64,000 nt of DNA, taken from Streptomyces sp. cf386. Lineage in GTDB: Bacteria > Actinomycetota > Actinomycetes > Streptomycetales > Streptomycetaceae. Below are positions 20,053 to 28,631 of this stretch, piece after piece (positions within the stretch are counted from its first letter, which is position 1; each line of letters starts with the position of its first letter). The position numbers were made by a program, and so were the translations under genes. The notes beneath the pieces were generated by a model, which searched no databases, was not told the origin of the DNA, and was given only the letters and a program-made list of their open reading frames with translations. The stretch spans positions 124,001-188,000 of the forward strand of contig NZ_FNHV01000014.1 in the NCBI RefSeq assembly GCF_900103585.1, written 5' to 3'.

Positions 20053-20205
20053 CGGGGAAGTGGCGGGGATTAAGATCTTGCTCTCCTTCGCTCGTGCGTC
20101 TTCGACGATCTCTGCAGTGGTCGACGTCCTGTCTCATCCCATGGTTGCGTCGCCGTAGACCATCGGCCGACGGCGCGCCGGGCGCGTCCTCGCCACAGTG
20201 GCCGT

Positions 20206-21348
20206 ATGGAGAACACCAAGGGGATCAGCCGGGCAGGGTTTCTGGCGGGGACGGCGGCCGTCGGACTGGCGGGGGCGGTGCTGCCCGCCGGGCGGGCCAC
20301 CGCGACCGGAGCGAGCGGACGAGGGCGGCGGCACGGGGGACTGAAACACCGGGGTGTCGTCTACACCGTCGGCGAGGGGGAGACGCCCGGAACCGCGTGG
20401 AGTACGGCCCGGATGCGCAGGGACGTCCGGATCATCCGCGACGAGCTGCACGCCGACACCCTCGACGTCACCGGCGACGGCGTCGAGCGCCTCACCGCGA
20501 CGGCCGCCGAAGCCGCCGAGCGCGGGCTGCACGTCTGGCTCCAGCCGACCCTCGGCGACGTGCCGGAGCGGGAGATCCTGGAGAGCATCGCCGAGTGCGG
20601 CCGGTTCGCGGAGCGACTGCGCCGGCAGGGCGCGAGCGTCGACTTCAGCGTGGGCTGCGAGTTCTGGCTGTTCGTGCCCGGGATCGTGCCGGGGGAGACG
20701 GTCCTCGACCGCATCGAGAACCTCCAGAAGGGCGCGGTCGACATGGCGAAGATGCAGCGCCGCCTGGCCCGCTTCACCGCGAAGGCGGCGAAGGTCGCCC
20801 GCTCCGTCTTCCACGGCCGGCTGAGCTACGCCGCCGCGCAGGACGAGGCCTTCGAGCCGGTCGACTGGACCCTCTTCGACGTCGTCGGCATCGACTACTA
20901 CTCGTACCACCGCCAACCGGCCGACTACGTACGCGAGTTGAAGCCCTACCTGCGCTGGGGCAAGCCCCTCGCCATCACCGAGTTCGGCACGTGCGCGTAC
21001 GTCGGTGCGCCCGAGTCGGGCGGCATGGGCTGGTACATCGTCGACTACGACAAGAACCCGCCGGAGATCAAGGGCGACGTGGTGCGCAGCGAACGCACCC
21101 AGGCCGCCTACATGACAGATCTGCTGGACGTCTTCGAGTCGATGAACCTGTACGCGGCGATGGCCTTCGAGTTCGTCACCCCCGACGCCCCCCACCGCCC
21201 CGACAACCCCCGCTACGACCTGGACCTGGCGAGCTACGCCATCACCAAGCCCCTCAAGGACCGCCCGGACGACCCCGATTCGGACTGGCACTGGGAACCG
21301 AAGGAGGCCTTCCACGCCCTGGCACGGCGGTACGCGCAGTGCCGCTAG
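20206..21348 (+). CDS. Secreted TIM-barrel glycoside hydrolase-like protein
   Basis: A 380-residue protein with an N-terminal export signal (ISRAGFLAGTAAVGLAGAVL) and a region that reads as an alpha/beta barrel. Acidic residues sit at strand ends as in clan-A glycosidases: VGCEFWLF (about residue 153) and ITEFGTCAYVG (about 265), with DVVGIDYYSYH between. Similar proteins are sometimes labelled abortive-infection proteins in databases; nothing here supports that. The substrate cannot be named. A weak -10 (CACAGT, 20194-20199) lies 6 nt before the ATG. Confidence 0.6.
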   Translation: MENTKGISRAGFLAGTAAVGLAGAVLPAGRATATGASGRGRRHGGLKHRGVVYTVGEGETPGTAWSTARMRRDVRIIRDELHADTLDVTGDGVERLTATAAEAAERGLHVWLQPTLGDVPEREILESIAECGRFAERLRRQGASVDFSVGCEFWLFVPGIVPGETVLDRIENLQKGAVDMAKMQRRLARFTAKAAKVARSVFHGRLSYAAAQDEAFEPVDWTLFDVVGIDYYSYHRQPADYVRELKPYLRWGKPLAITEFGTCAYVGAPESGGMGWYIVDYDKNPPEIKGDVVRSERTQAAYMTDLLDVFESMNLYAAMAFEFVTPDAPHRPDNPRYDLDLASYAITKPLKDRPDDPDSDWHWEPKEAFHALARRYAQCR

Positions 21349-21371
21349 GGCCGCGGTGCCGCTAGGGCCGC
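21339..21371. repeat. 17-bp tandem duplication spanning two convergent stop codons
   Basis: GTGCCGCTAGGGCCGC occurs at 21339-21354 and 21356-21371 (period 17). The CTAG in the first copy holds the stop of the rightward gene, and the CTAG in the second holds the stop of the leftward GNAT gene. The ancestor may have shared one CTAG for both stops. Confidence 0.75.
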
Positions 21372-21898
21372 AACCCCATCCCCAACACCATGATGAGCCG
21401 GTCCTCCCCGGGCCCCAGATAGTCCCGATGCACCCCGCCCTCGGCGGCGAACCCCAGCGACCGGTACAGCATGATGGCCGCCGCGTTCGTCGGCTCGACC
21501 GTCAGCCGCACCTCGCCGACCCGCTCCCGGCGCAACTGCCGCAGCACCTCCAGCATCAGCCGTTTGCCGAGCCCCCGGCCGCGCTGGTCGGCGCTGACGG
21601 CCAGGCTCAGTACCCAGCACACATAGCCGTCCGAGGTGGTGACGAACAGGACGTAGCCGTGCAGGCTTTCGCCGTCGTCGAGGACGAGGATGCGGTCGCC
21701 GTGCACGTCGAGGTGCTGGCGGAGTACGAAGTAGGGGTAGGGGTCCTCGGGGAAGACCTCTCTGTCCACGCGGAGGAGCTCGGGCAGATCCGCCTCGGTG
21801 ACGCCCCTCATGGTCAGCGGCCGATCGCTGCTGTCGGCGAAGAACGCCTGGTCAGAGCGGCTACCCAGAACAGGGAAACGTTCCTCCGGCACAGCCAT
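21362..21898 (-). CDS. GNAT-family N-acetyltransferase
   Basis: A 178-residue acetyl-CoA-dependent acetyltransferase. Motif A is LAVSADQRGRGLGKRLM, which holds the pyrophosphate of CoA; motif B follows at TNAAAIMLYRSLGF. The layout resembles RimI-like or small-molecule acetyltransferases, and the acceptor is unknown. The start at 21898 is preceded by AGGGGG; an upstream GTG at 21946 is possible but poorly supported. Its stop lies in the second copy of a tandem duplication shared with its convergent neighbour. Confidence 0.88.
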   Translation of the reverse strand: MAVPEERFPVLGSRSDQAFFADSSDRPLTMRGVTEADLPELLRVDREVFPEDPYPYFVLRQHLDVHGDRILVLDDGESLHGYVLFVTTSDGYVCWVLSLAVSADQRGRGLGKRLMLEVLRQLRRERVGEVRLTVEPTNAAAIMLYRSLGFAAEGGVHRDYLGPGEDRLIMVLGMGLRP

Positions 21899-22079
21899 CA
21901 ACTGCCCCCTATGCGATGGAATGGAGTCACTCGTGAGGGTGAGCACCCCTTGCCCGCCGTTTCGGATGCTCAGTTGGAGATCAGCCCATCTTGAGCAGGG
22001 CCGATCCGGCGCTTCAAGACCGTGACTTGGCTATGCCTCGACGCGCTCCCAGTGCGCCTTCTTTTGGTACCGTAAGTGA

Positions 22080-22865
22080 ATGACCCAGAGATCGTCGGGG
22101 GACGTCCAGCTGAACGCGCAGGTCCACTGGGCTGAGTTCGACCCGATTGCCTACGTGCAGCACAACTACAGCGCCTTACAGGCGGAGGACGCTGAGATCC
22201 TGCACCTGATCCGGGATCATTTCGTCGATCATTTCCGGAAGCAGGGCGTCGGTCCGGTTTCCGGTATCGACGTGGGCGCCGGCGCCAATCTCTATCCCGC
22301 ACTCGCCATGATGCCGTGGTGCGAGGAGATCACCCTCCTGGAGCGCTCGCCCGCCAACGTCAAGTACCTGACGAGCCAGGTCGACGCCTACGACACGAAC
22401 TGGGACCCGTTCTGGGGCGCCCTGTGCGAGGACGAGGCCTACAGCTCCCTGGGCGCGGACCCGAGGGAGAGGTTCCGCAAGGTCGTCCATGTCGAGCAGG
22501 GCGACCTCTTCGGCCTGGCGCGGCACGAGGGCCGGTGGTCCATGGGGACCATGTTCTTCGTCGCCGAATCGATGACCACCTCCCACAAGGAGTTCGCGCT
22601 CGGTGTCGAGCGCTTTCTGCGCGCCCTCGCCCCAGGCGCCCCTTTCGCCGCCGCTTTCATGGCGCATTCGCAGGGCTATCACGCGGGCGAGCATTTCTTC
22701 CCGGCCTGTGACGTGGGAGAATCCGAGGTGCGCGCGAGCCTTGAGACATTCGCGAGCGACTTCAAGGTGCAGCGGCTCGAATCCGAGGCCGAGGTACGCG
22801 ACGGATATTCGGGAATGATCGTCGCCTACGGCTGGCGCCGAAATATGGATGACTTTCCACGGTGA
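22080..22865 (+). CDS. SAM-dependent methyltransferase, SCO2525-like
   Basis: A 261-residue class I methyltransferase resembling the NNMT/PNMT group. Motif I is GIDVGAGANLYPAL (about residues 61-74), followed by the acidic end of beta 2 (ITLLERSPANV). As I recall, it matches the actinobacterial family named after SCO2525, found with SCO2521-2524 homologues in conserved order; that order is seen here. Leu33 is encoded by TTA (22176-22178), a candidate bldA-dependent codon. TACCGT ends 6 nt before the ATG, suggesting a leaderless mRNA. The substrate is unknown. It is 65 nt from the next gene and may start the cassette. Confidence 0.82.
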   Translation: MTQRSSGDVQLNAQVHWAEFDPIAYVQHNYSALQAEDAEILHLIRDHFVDHFRKQGVGPVSGIDVGAGANLYPALAMMPWCEEITLLERSPANVKYLTSQVDAYDTNWDPFWGALCEDEAYSSLGADPRERFRKVVHVEQGDLFGLARHEGRWSMGTMFFVAESMTTSHKEFALGVERFLRALAPGAPFAAAFMAHSQGYHAGEHFFPACDVGESEVRASLETFASDFKVQRLESEAEVRDGYSGMIVAYGWRRNMDDFPR

Positions 22866-22930
22866 ATCTTCACAACAGAACAGCGATATTCCTCAATTGA
22901 TGGCAGTGCGGCCTGTGACAGGGGCATGGG

Positions 22931-24781
22931 ATGCAGATCAAGCCACGCCAGCATCTGCTGGACATCTGGCAGGCGGTCGCCCGCCACTCTTTCGACGGGG
23001 GAGCGTGGGAATGGGGCGAATGGGGCAAGGAGAGCAGCGTTGCCGACGCGGAGCGGTTGCTCTGCCTGCTGTACCCCGCCACCGAGATCCCCGCGTTCCG
23101 ACTGGATGACCCGGACACCACACAGGAGGACGTCCAGCAGGCCCTGAAGCGGGCCGGCGGACGCCTGGAGGTGCCGGCCAACCTGGTCACGGCCGCGGCC
23201 GACTTCATGCGGGCACACACCGGTGAGGACAAGAGGCCCACCTTCGCCGGGGGTTACTACTTCGGCTCCGCCGACAAGACCAAGCAGCTCAGCGAGGAAC
23301 AGCGCCAGGTCGGCGTCGTCGACTCGTTCTCCATGTCGATCACGTTATGCCTCGCCACGCTCGGCTTCCTCAAGATCTACGAGACGAGGACCCGGCGCAG
23401 CGACATCAAGGAGACGATCTCCGAGCTGCGCCAGGACACCAGCAACCGGCTCACCGCCGCCATGGTGAGCCTGCTGCGCTCCTTCACCGTCAACGTCTTC
23501 GACACCGACTCCTCGCAGGGCGCCACGCTCTGCGAACTCCTCGGCCAGGGACGGCTGTCACAGCGCCAGGTGGTCAACAAGTTCCAGAACCGCTTCCGTT
23601 CACTGCGCGCGGCGATCAACGAGAGCGTCTTCCTCGGTATCGACGTCCAGGAAGGCCTCAAGGACGAGAACCAGCTCTTCGAGTGCGGCTGGGCCTGGAG
23701 CATGGTGAAGGGCGCTCCCGAGGTCGAGACCGACGAATCCATCGGGCCGCAGCCGGAGGGCGTCGCCAACGCGGTGCCGTATCTGTACTTCACCGTGGTC
23801 GCCCTCGACGGTATCCAGGACCTGTTCTCCGACCGCACCCTCACCCTCGGCCTGCTCAACACCGAACAGCAGAAGCTCGCCGAGGCGCTCCGGCTGCGGT
23901 GGGAGCTGACCCAGCAGTACTGGTCCCGCATCGCCCGCTTCGACGACGACCGCTGGCCCCTGGAGGACCTGCCCTGGCGTACGACGGGACAGAAGCTGGA
24001 GTCGGAGTACTTCTCCCTCTCCGTCGCCGCCATCCTCGTACACGACCTGATGCGGCGCCGCGCCACCGACGACGACCTGACCCGCACCGTCAGCATCATG
24101 GAGCGCCTCGCCGAACGCGGCCGTATCACCAGCCGGATGACCGCCGACGACCCCATGGTCCACGCGCTGCACAACGTCGGCATCGCCCTGCCGCTGCAGG
24201 GCAGCGAGCGGCTCGGCCCGCCCATGACCTGGTCCATGACGGACTTCTCGGCGCAGCTGCTGAAACGAACCGTCCAGCTGTGCACCCTGTCCCGCAACCT
24301 GGCCTCGCACGACCGGCTGCTCAGGCTGGCCGAGGACATCTTCGACCACATGTGGAAGCGCCGGATCCGGGACGGCGAGGGCGTCGGCCTGTGGGACAAC
24401 ATCCACGCGGCCTATCCCGACGCGGAGATCCACAAGCGGCGCGTGCCGGTGTCCTGGAGCATCACCGAGCGCGTCACCGAGGTCATGGTGCAGGCCTACG
24501 AGATGTACCAGCAGCCACCGATCCGCAGCCTCGAACTCACCGAGCTGTCAAAGGCGTTGCTCAGTGAGTCCGCCCACCTCCTGGGCAACGAACAGATGGA
24601 ACCCGCGCCCAAGGACGACGGCCGGCACGGGATGCAGCTCAGGAACATCGAGGTCAAGCTGCGCCGCGCCCGCACTCTCGTGGACGAACAGCCGGGCACG
24701 GCCTACGCGTTGACGCTGGAGGTGCTGGGACAGCTCGACGCGCTCGCCCGGGCGCGCGAAGCCGCGGACCGGGGAGTGTGA
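22931..24781 (+). CDS. SCO2524-like protein of unknown function
   Basis: A 616-residue, mostly helical, soluble-looking protein with no signal peptide, no clear TM helix and no catalytic motif that I recognise. Blocks of charged helix are prominent (RSDIKETISELRQDT, KFQNRFRSLRAAINES, the C-terminal MQLRNIEVKLRRARTLVDE), which suits a scaffold or partner protein. The C-terminal 70 residues could form a coiled helix. It has a TTA codon at 23345-23347 (residue 139). The next gene, a ParA-like ATPase, begins 3 nt after its stop, so co-expression is likely. It is the largest member of the uncharacterised cassette. Confidence 0.75.
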   Translation: MQIKPRQHLLDIWQAVARHSFDGGAWEWGEWGKESSVADAERLLCLLYPATEIPAFRLDDPDTTQEDVQQALKRAGGRLEVPANLVTAAADFMRAHTGEDKRPTFAGGYYFGSADKTKQLSEEQRQVGVVDSFSMSITLCLATLGFLKIYETRTRRSDIKETISELRQDTSNRLTAAMVSLLRSFTVNVFDTDSSQGATLCELLGQGRLSQRQVVNKFQNRFRSLRAAINESVFLGIDVQEGLKDENQLFECGWAWSMVKGAPEVETDESIGPQPEGVANAVPYLYFTVVALDGIQDLFSDRTLTLGLLNTEQQKLAEALRLRWELTQQYWSRIARFDDDRWPLEDLPWRTTGQKLESEYFSLSVAAILVHDLMRRRATDDDLTRTVSIMERLAERGRITSRMTADDPMVHALHNVGIALPLQGSERLGPPMTWSMTDFSAQLLKRTVQLCTLSRNLASHDRLLRLAEDIFDHMWKRRIRDGEGVGLWDNIHAAYPDAEIHKRRVPVSWSITERVTEVMVQAYEMYQQPPIRSLELTELSKALLSESAHLLGNEQMEPAPKDDGRHGMQLRNIEVKLRRARTLVDEQPGTAYALTLEVLGQLDALARAREAADRGV

Positions 24782-24784
24782 ACC

Positions 24785-25702
24785 GTGCTGATCTTCGCGG
24801 CCTCCGACAAAGGGGGCACGGGCCGCTCCGTGACCAGCGCCAACCTCGCCTACCACCGCGCGCTGGCCGGTGACGACGTCTGCTACCTCGACTTCGACTT
24901 CGGCTCGCCCACCGCGGCGGCCGTCTTCGACGTGGCCGACGCCCGCCAGGACACCGAGGACCGCGGCCTGCACGCCTACCTGATAGGAGAGGTGAGCGAA
25001 CCGGCCCGGATCGACGTCTGGTCCGAGACCGAGCACCAGGTGCTGCGCTTCCCGCCGCCCGGCTCCGGACGCCTGGTGCTGATGCCCGGCGACGTCAGCG
25101 GCGGCGAGTTCGCCACCGGCGACGAGAACCTGCGCCGCTGCGTCGACCTGCTGATGACGCTCTACTACGAGTTCGACCTGGTCGTCGTCGACCTCAGCGC
25201 CGGCCGCTCCTACGCCGTCGACATGGTCCTGGAGGCCACCGCACAGCCCGAGATGAGCGAGGTCACGGCCCGCTGGCTGGTCTTCCACCGCTGGACCCGC
25301 CAGCACGTGGGCGCCGCCGCGAGCCTGGTCTTCGGCAGGCGCGGCATCGTCGCCGGCGGCGTCGACCGCGGGCATGACGAGGAGGCGCTGCGCAACTCCA
25401 TCCGCTTCGTGAGGGCCGCCGTACCCGACCCGGAATCCCCGCTGTGGTCCCAGGTCTCGCCCACCCAGTCGGCCTGGATGCGCAAGACCGACGACGACCT
25501 CAAGCAGCTCGCCTCCAACCTGGGCATCGGATACAGCCAGGTCCTCGGCTCCGTACCGCTCGAACCGGTCCTGCAGTGGCGGGAGCAGCTCATCACCGAC
25601 GAGGACGTGCTCGACAGTGAGATCGCCAACCAGGACACCTGGACGGCGCTGAGCGGGCTCGCCAAGCGCCTGACCGACGACGAGTCCTGGGAGCAGGCGT
25701 GA
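24785..25702 (+). CDS. ParA/MinD-like ATPase with variant P-loop, SCO2523-like
   Basis: A 305-residue protein with a deviant Walker A at the extreme N-terminus: DKGGTGRSVTSA, where the usual GKT/GKS lysine is Arg14. The deviant-family signature Lys9 is kept. YLDFDFGSPTAAAVF matches the switch region, and FDLVVVDLSAGRS the Walker B strand. ParA-like ATPases dimerise on ATP and place cargo or control assembly; the Lys-to-Arg change may weaken hydrolysis or nucleotide binding. The stop overlaps the next start by 4 nt. I recall the family name SCO2523 (variant P-loop protein) from public nomenclature; no function is established. Confidence 0.8.
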   Translation: MLIFAASDKGGTGRSVTSANLAYHRALAGDDVCYLDFDFGSPTAAAVFDVADARQDTEDRGLHAYLIGEVSEPARIDVWSETEHQVLRFPPPGSGRLVLMPGDVSGGEFATGDENLRRCVDLLMTLYYEFDLVVVDLSAGRSYAVDMVLEATAQPEMSEVTARWLVFHRWTRQHVGAAASLVFGRRGIVAGGVDRGHDEEALRNSIRFVRAAVPDPESPLWSQVSPTQSAWMRKTDDDLKQLASNLGIGYSQVLGSVPLEPVLQWREQLITDEDVLDSEIANQDTWTALSGLAKRLTDDESWEQA

Positions 25703-26682
25703 CCGAAGCCGTGTTCCAGGAGACCACCGCGGAGCTGCGCACCCAGTCCGTGCCGTTGGCGCACCTCTCGTTGGAGCTGGGCCACCTCTACATGGAGGAC
25801 TTCGAGGCGGGCCCCAAGCGCCTGGGCGAGCACTTCGCCGAGGTGCGGATCTGGGTGGACGCGGTGCGCGCGTCGATGGCCCGCCGCAGCAAGCGCCCGC
25901 GCATCAGCACCTGCTTCCTCATCGACGACTACTTCACCCGCTTCTCCACCCCGGCCGACCTCATCCCCATGGTGCTGAAGGAGGCCGAGAAGGCGGGCCT
26001 GGTCATCGACTACCTCGCCCGTGAGTCGGCCTGCGCGGTCGCCGACCGCATCGAACTCGCGGAATCGGTCATGCACCGCCTCGTCGAGTCGCCGCCGCCG
26101 GGCAGCTACGGCTCCCGCCCGCCCGTCAGCCAGACCGGCTGGCTCGCCAACGGCCAGCGGACACCGACGATGCCGGCCCCCGCCCTGGGCAAGGTGGCCA
26201 AGGGCTGGGTGCCGCCCCAGGAGACCGCGGCCCGCAACCACTCGGTCTTCATGGACGTCGAGCTGTGGTCCGAGAAGGACGGACGGCGGCTGTGGTCCTG
26301 CCCGTTCCTGGCCGCCGTATGGCAACTGGCCCGCCTCGGGCTCTTACGGCACCTCGGTGACCCGGTGCTGGTGCCGAAGGACTGGCAGGGCGAGGACTTC
26401 CCGCACGACTGGGACCGGCTGCCGCCGCTGCTCAAGCTCACCGACACCAGGGCGCCGTTCAGCGCGTACCGCACTTGCACGCTCATGCCCAACCGGTTCC
26501 TCGCCGTCGAGGACGCCGTACGGCTCATCCTGGACCAGATAGACGTCGACGCCGGGGCGCTGAAGCAGGTCGAGGACCGGTCGGCGGCCGAGGGGATGCC
26601 GGTTCCGGCGGCGGTCGCGCAACGCGCCGGCTACGTCTTCTACGAGGAGCCCGGCGACTCCTCCGAGGCCGAGGAGACCTGA
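25699..26682 (+). CDS. SCO2522-like protein of unknown function
   Basis: A 327-residue soluble protein without signal or TM helix. A conserved-looking core, STCFLIDDYFTRFSTPADL then IDYLARESACAVADRIE, has the feel of an alpha/beta enzyme fold with an acidic pair. The middle (about residues 130-175) is Pro/Gly-rich. It is translationally coupled to the variant ATPase by a GTGA overlap and lies one base before the following gene. Leu216 is encoded by TTA (26344-26346). No function can be assigned from sequence alone. Confidence 0.75.
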   Translation: MTEAVFQETTAELRTQSVPLAHLSLELGHLYMEDFEAGPKRLGEHFAEVRIWVDAVRASMARRSKRPRISTCFLIDDYFTRFSTPADLIPMVLKEAEKAGLVIDYLARESACAVADRIELAESVMHRLVESPPPGSYGSRPPVSQTGWLANGQRTPTMPAPALGKVAKGWVPPQETAARNHSVFMDVELWSEKDGRRLWSCPFLAAVWQLARLGLLRHLGDPVLVPKDWQGEDFPHDWDRLPPLLKLTDTRAPFSAYRTCTLMPNRFLAVEDAVRLILDQIDVDAGALKQVEDRSAAEGMPVPAAVAQRAGYVFYEEPGDSSEAEET

Positions 26683-26683
26683 G

Positions 26684-27655
26684 ATGACGGCGGCCCCCGG
26701 ACAGCCCGCACGCTCGGTCCTCGCCTGTGGCGAGGTACGCACCTGTCTTCTCCCGTCCTTCCAGGCACTGGACGGCCGGGCCGCCGCCCAGCTGCTCAAG
26801 CTCCGTGCCGACGTACCCGTCCGGGTCTCCGAACGGCCCACCATGCACGTCCTCTCCCCGGAGATCCTGACCGGCGTGGACTGCCGGCTGCCCACCGCCA
26901 ACGGCAGCAAGGTCCGGGGCGTCGGTACGGTGGCCGCCCGCGTGGCGCTGACCGAGGGCCGGCTGCTCCAGTCGACCGCGTACTTCAGCCTCCCGGCCGC
27001 CGGGCCCGACACCCGGCGCCCCTGGGGCCAGTACCTGGTCCGCCCCGGCCTGGTCGAACCGTTCGGCAAGCTGCCCCAACAGGCCGCCGCGGAGGGCGTG
27101 TTGCGCGGTGCGGGGCGCGGTGAGCTGGACCTCGGGATGATCGCGGAGGGCCTGCTCTCCCAACTCCGCCGCCACCCGCTCCTGGACCGCAGGGTGCCGT
27201 TCAAGTCCAGCCCCACCAGGCTGCGTTGGGTGGCCCGGCGCGAACCGGAGGGCGAGCGGGCGTCCCTGGTGAACTTCACCGTGGCCGAGGGCGGACTGCG
27301 GACCATGGAACTACGGCTGCCGGAGCACATCCCAGCCGCATCGGCAGCCGGTATCTGCGAGGATCTCGCCCTGCACGACTGGCTTTTGACGAGTGTTCAG
27401 CACATGCTTGACAACAGCCGTCTCGGCACGGCGGACGGGCCTTCGGTCGTGGAGGCGCTCCATCCGGTCGTGGTTCACCTGCTGCATCTGTGGATGCCGC
27501 GGGCGCATGTGGACCCCGCGCTGGGTCACCTGTGGGACGTACTGGAAGAGAAACCGGGGTTCTCCCGACAGTGGGAGAACCTGAGCCGCCGCATCAGAGA
27601 CCGACTGGCCCTCCAGGCCGTGGCCGCGCCGAACCAGGCGCTCAGCGCGCGCTGA
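26684..27655 (+). CDS. SCO2521-like protein of unknown function
   Basis: A 323-residue soluble protein, coupled to the preceding gene (one base between stop and start). The N-terminal half appears rich in beta strands (LACGEVRTCLLPSFQAL, RVSERPTMHVLSPEIL), and the C-terminal half is helical (AAGICEDLALHDWLLTS). No known motif is seen. A C-terminal helical segment around VEALHPVVVHLLHLWMP is hydrophobic but too short to be a sure TM helix. It closes the tight four-gene block from 22931 to 27655. Confidence 0.75.
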   Translation: MTAAPGQPARSVLACGEVRTCLLPSFQALDGRAAAQLLKLRADVPVRVSERPTMHVLSPEILTGVDCRLPTANGSKVRGVGTVAARVALTEGRLLQSTAYFSLPAAGPDTRRPWGQYLVRPGLVEPFGKLPQQAAAEGVLRGAGRGELDLGMIAEGLLSQLRRHPLLDRRVPFKSSPTRLRWVARREPEGERASLVNFTVAEGGLRTMELRLPEHIPAASAAGICEDLALHDWLLTSVQHMLDNSRLGTADGPSVVEALHPVVVHLLHLWMPRAHVDPALGHLWDVLEEKPGFSRQWENLSRRIRDRLALQAVAAPNQALSAR

Positions 27656-27695
27656 GGGACAGCAACCCTAACCACATACAGACGGGGGATGAGAA

Positions 27696-28631
27696 ATGAA
27701 CGGAGCGCCATTAGGAACAGGGAACAACGGAGGACAGGGACCGCGCCAGGAGCCACGCATGCCCAAGATGTTCTGGCGGATCCTGTTCACCGCCGGGGCG
27801 GCGGGCGGGACCTTCCTGCTGACCAGCCTGCTGAGCGAGAACGACGGGAACATCTGGCAGTGGACGGCGTCCATCGTCATCGGCAGCGCGGCGCTGATCG
27901 TGCAGTTCCTCATCGACTTCGGCGAGCGGTTCGAGAAGGTCGACACCCGCTTCAACGAGATCCTCGCCGCGACGACCCTGTTCAGCCAGGTGGACGGTTC
28001 GGTGCTCCGCTCCGACGAGGTGACCCGGCTGGTCCTCGGCTACACCAAGGTCCGTGAGCAGGGCGGCGACATCATGCAGGCCTTCGCCGAGAAGGAGCTG
28101 GGCCGCCTCGCCAAGATGATGGAAGGCCTCGGCAGCGGCAGCGCGGACTGCCCCGGCGAGAACCACGAGTGGCTGATCGACATCACCGACTGCGTCAAGA
28201 TGACCCTCGACGCCACCAGCACCTCGGTGGACCGCGAGTTCTGGTCCAGCGGGCCCGCCGAGCGCTACCTCGCCGCGCAGGAGAAGGCGATCAAGCGGCG
28301 GGGCGTGGAGATCCGGCGCCTGTTCATCGTGCGGACCGAGGACGAGGTCACACCGGAGCTCAGGGCGCTGTGCGACGCGCATCGGCGGCGGGGTATCGAC
28401 GCGCGTATCGCGGTGCGGTCGCTGATGGAGTCGAACCCCAGAGTGAGCGACTTCATCGTCTTCGACGGCGAACTCTGCCACGAGACCAAGCCGGACCAGG
28501 AGAACAACCCGGACAGCACACTGCTGAACGCCGAGCCGGACCATATCGAGGACCACATCACCCAGTTCACCGAGCTGTGGTCGGAGGCGGAGCGCCAGCA
28601 GGCCGCTCCGCGGGTCACCGCAGAGACGTGA
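27696..28631 (+). CDS. Membrane protein with cytoplasmic PLD-like sensor region, cassette-linked
   Basis: A 311-residue protein with two N-terminal TM helices (about residues 27-45 and 52-73), an acidic FEKVDTRFNEI linker, and a soluble domain of about 220 residues. The C-terminal part (GVEIRRLFIVRTED, RGIDARIAVRSLM, DFIVFDGELCHET) resembles the regulatory phospholipase-D-like fold seen next to transcription factors or effectors, without HKD catalytic motifs. It follows the SCO2521-like gene by 40 nt with a GGGGGATGAG ribosome site, and is probably part of the same system. A TTA codon occurs at residue 6 (27711-27713). The 3' end overlaps the convergent DUF397 gene by 17 nt. Confidence 0.72.
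   Translation: MNGAPLGTGNNGGQGPRQEPRMPKMFWRILFTAGAAGGTFLLTSLLSENDGNIWQWTASIVIGSAALIVQFLIDFGERFEKVDTRFNEILAATTLFSQVDGSVLRSDEVTRLVLGYTKVREQGGDIMQAFAEKELGRLAKMMEGLGSGSADCPGENHEWLIDITDCVKMTLDATSTSVDREFWSSGPAERYLAAQEKAIKRRGVEIRRLFIVRTEDEVTPELRALCDAHRRRGIDARIAVRSLMESNPRVSDFIVFDGELCHETKPDQENNPDSTLLNAEPDHIEDHITQFTELWSEAERQQAAPRVTAET

Noticed and set aside
20206..21348. Abortive-infection (phage defence) protein
   Set aside because: Similar proteins carry this label in some databases, but the exported barrel with paired acidic residues looks like a glycoside hydrolase, and no defence genes are near.
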